IMG/VR virus record: IMGVR_UViG_3300030099_001449
Coordinates: 1-56,039 of that record
Direction: 5' to 3' (one strand)
Origin: a virus
DNA: 56,039 bases
In this document: piece after piece, positions 55,781 through 56,039 of the stretch
Layout: each line of letters starts with the position of its first letter
How positions within the stretch are numbered: position 1 is the first letter of the stretch
Notes under the pieces: generated by a model
Told to the model about the DNA's origin: nothing
What the model saw: the letters and a program-made list of their open reading frames with translations, nothing else
Databases searched by the model: none
Made by a program: the position numbers and the translations under genes

Positions 55781-56039
55781 CTTTATCTCCTTGTTATAAT
55801 TAAAAGTAATATAATTAATCTAATTGTTGTCTGATTGTAAGTCAACCCCCTATGTTTACAAATTTACACTATTTACAGTTTCACCAGAAAAAATAAAAAA
55901 AATTTTTTTTGAGTGGTTTTGCTTGTAAATCTTGTAAACAGTGTAAACACCCCCAATAAATCAAGGCTCAAACATGCCCTTACCTGTTTACAAGTGTTTA
56001 CGTTGTTTACACTTTTTCTAGTAAATATGCTAAAAAGAG
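55733..56039. repeat. Terminal overlap repeat, copy 2
   Basis: Second copy of bases 1-306, seven differences (see copy 1), including the TTTAC array and early promoter. All nine phased cores and both promoter hexamers are unchanged between copies. Confidence 0.9.
55817..55845 (-). promoter_or_regulatory. Leftward early promoter (copy 2)
   Basis: Same TTGACT-17-TAGATT arrangement as at 85-113, here upstream of the complete early operon starting at 55780. Confidence 0.6.

Overview
The window is an essentially complete genome of a lytic, tailed dsDNA phage, AT-rich and densely packed. The last 307 bases (55733-56039) repeat the first 306 (1-306) with six substitutions and one inserted C, so the sequence closes into a circle of about 55,732 bp that was cut inside a gene. 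A P22/T7-like short-tailed particle is suggested by two adaptor-type connector proteins, a nozzle-type protein, several large internal-virion-like proteins, and the absence of any recognisable sheath, tail tube or tape measure. The small basic proteins, 2OG-Fe(II) oxygenase, GroES, cupredoxin-like virion domain and S74 fibre recall marine phages of low-GC bacteria. The host cannot be named from sequence alone. I see no integrase, RNA polymerase, tRNA or CRISPR array.

Layout. (1) 49-367: non-coding control region with nine TTTAC/GTAAA cores in three phased clusters, an A/T block and the leftward early promoter; candidate origin or operator. (2) 368-1292, rightward: small terminase and a PD-(D/E)XK resolvase. 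(3) 1296-3647, leftward: accessory block of small unknown proteins with its own promoters, palindromic operators and two intrinsic terminators. (4) 3648-3977: divergent control region with several hairpins. (5) 3978-41761, rightward late operon: lytic transglycosylase, a giant virion protein, TerL, portal, lysis genes (3-TM holin, M15 endolysin), GroES, scaffold, capsid, many small basic proteins, connector and tail proteins, a 1301-residue fibre, and a block of internal virion proteins. (6) 41758-55780, leftward early/replication operon: family A DNA polymerase, SF1 helicase, AlpA-like regulator, AEP-type primase, SSB-like protein, a ribbon-helix-helix protein, a cytosine methyltransferase and many small genes coupled by 1-8 base overlaps. 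A rightward SNF2 helicase pair (48974-50658) interrupts it.

How it works together (inference). Host RNA polymerase fires the early promoter beside the TTTAC array. The early genes replicate and methylate the DNA. The late operon then packages it through TerS/TerL/portal, assembles the particle with scaffold and co-chaperonin, and lyses the cell with holin plus endolysin.

Most striking points: a 301-residue reading frame lies wholly inside the cytosine methyltransferase gene, with its own perfect Shine-Dalgarno site and its own family-like motifs; the primase and the SSB-like protein share the same SSB-type acidic tip (DEIPF); one virion protein carries a complete type-1 copper ligand set; and the early control region holds the phased TTTAC array.
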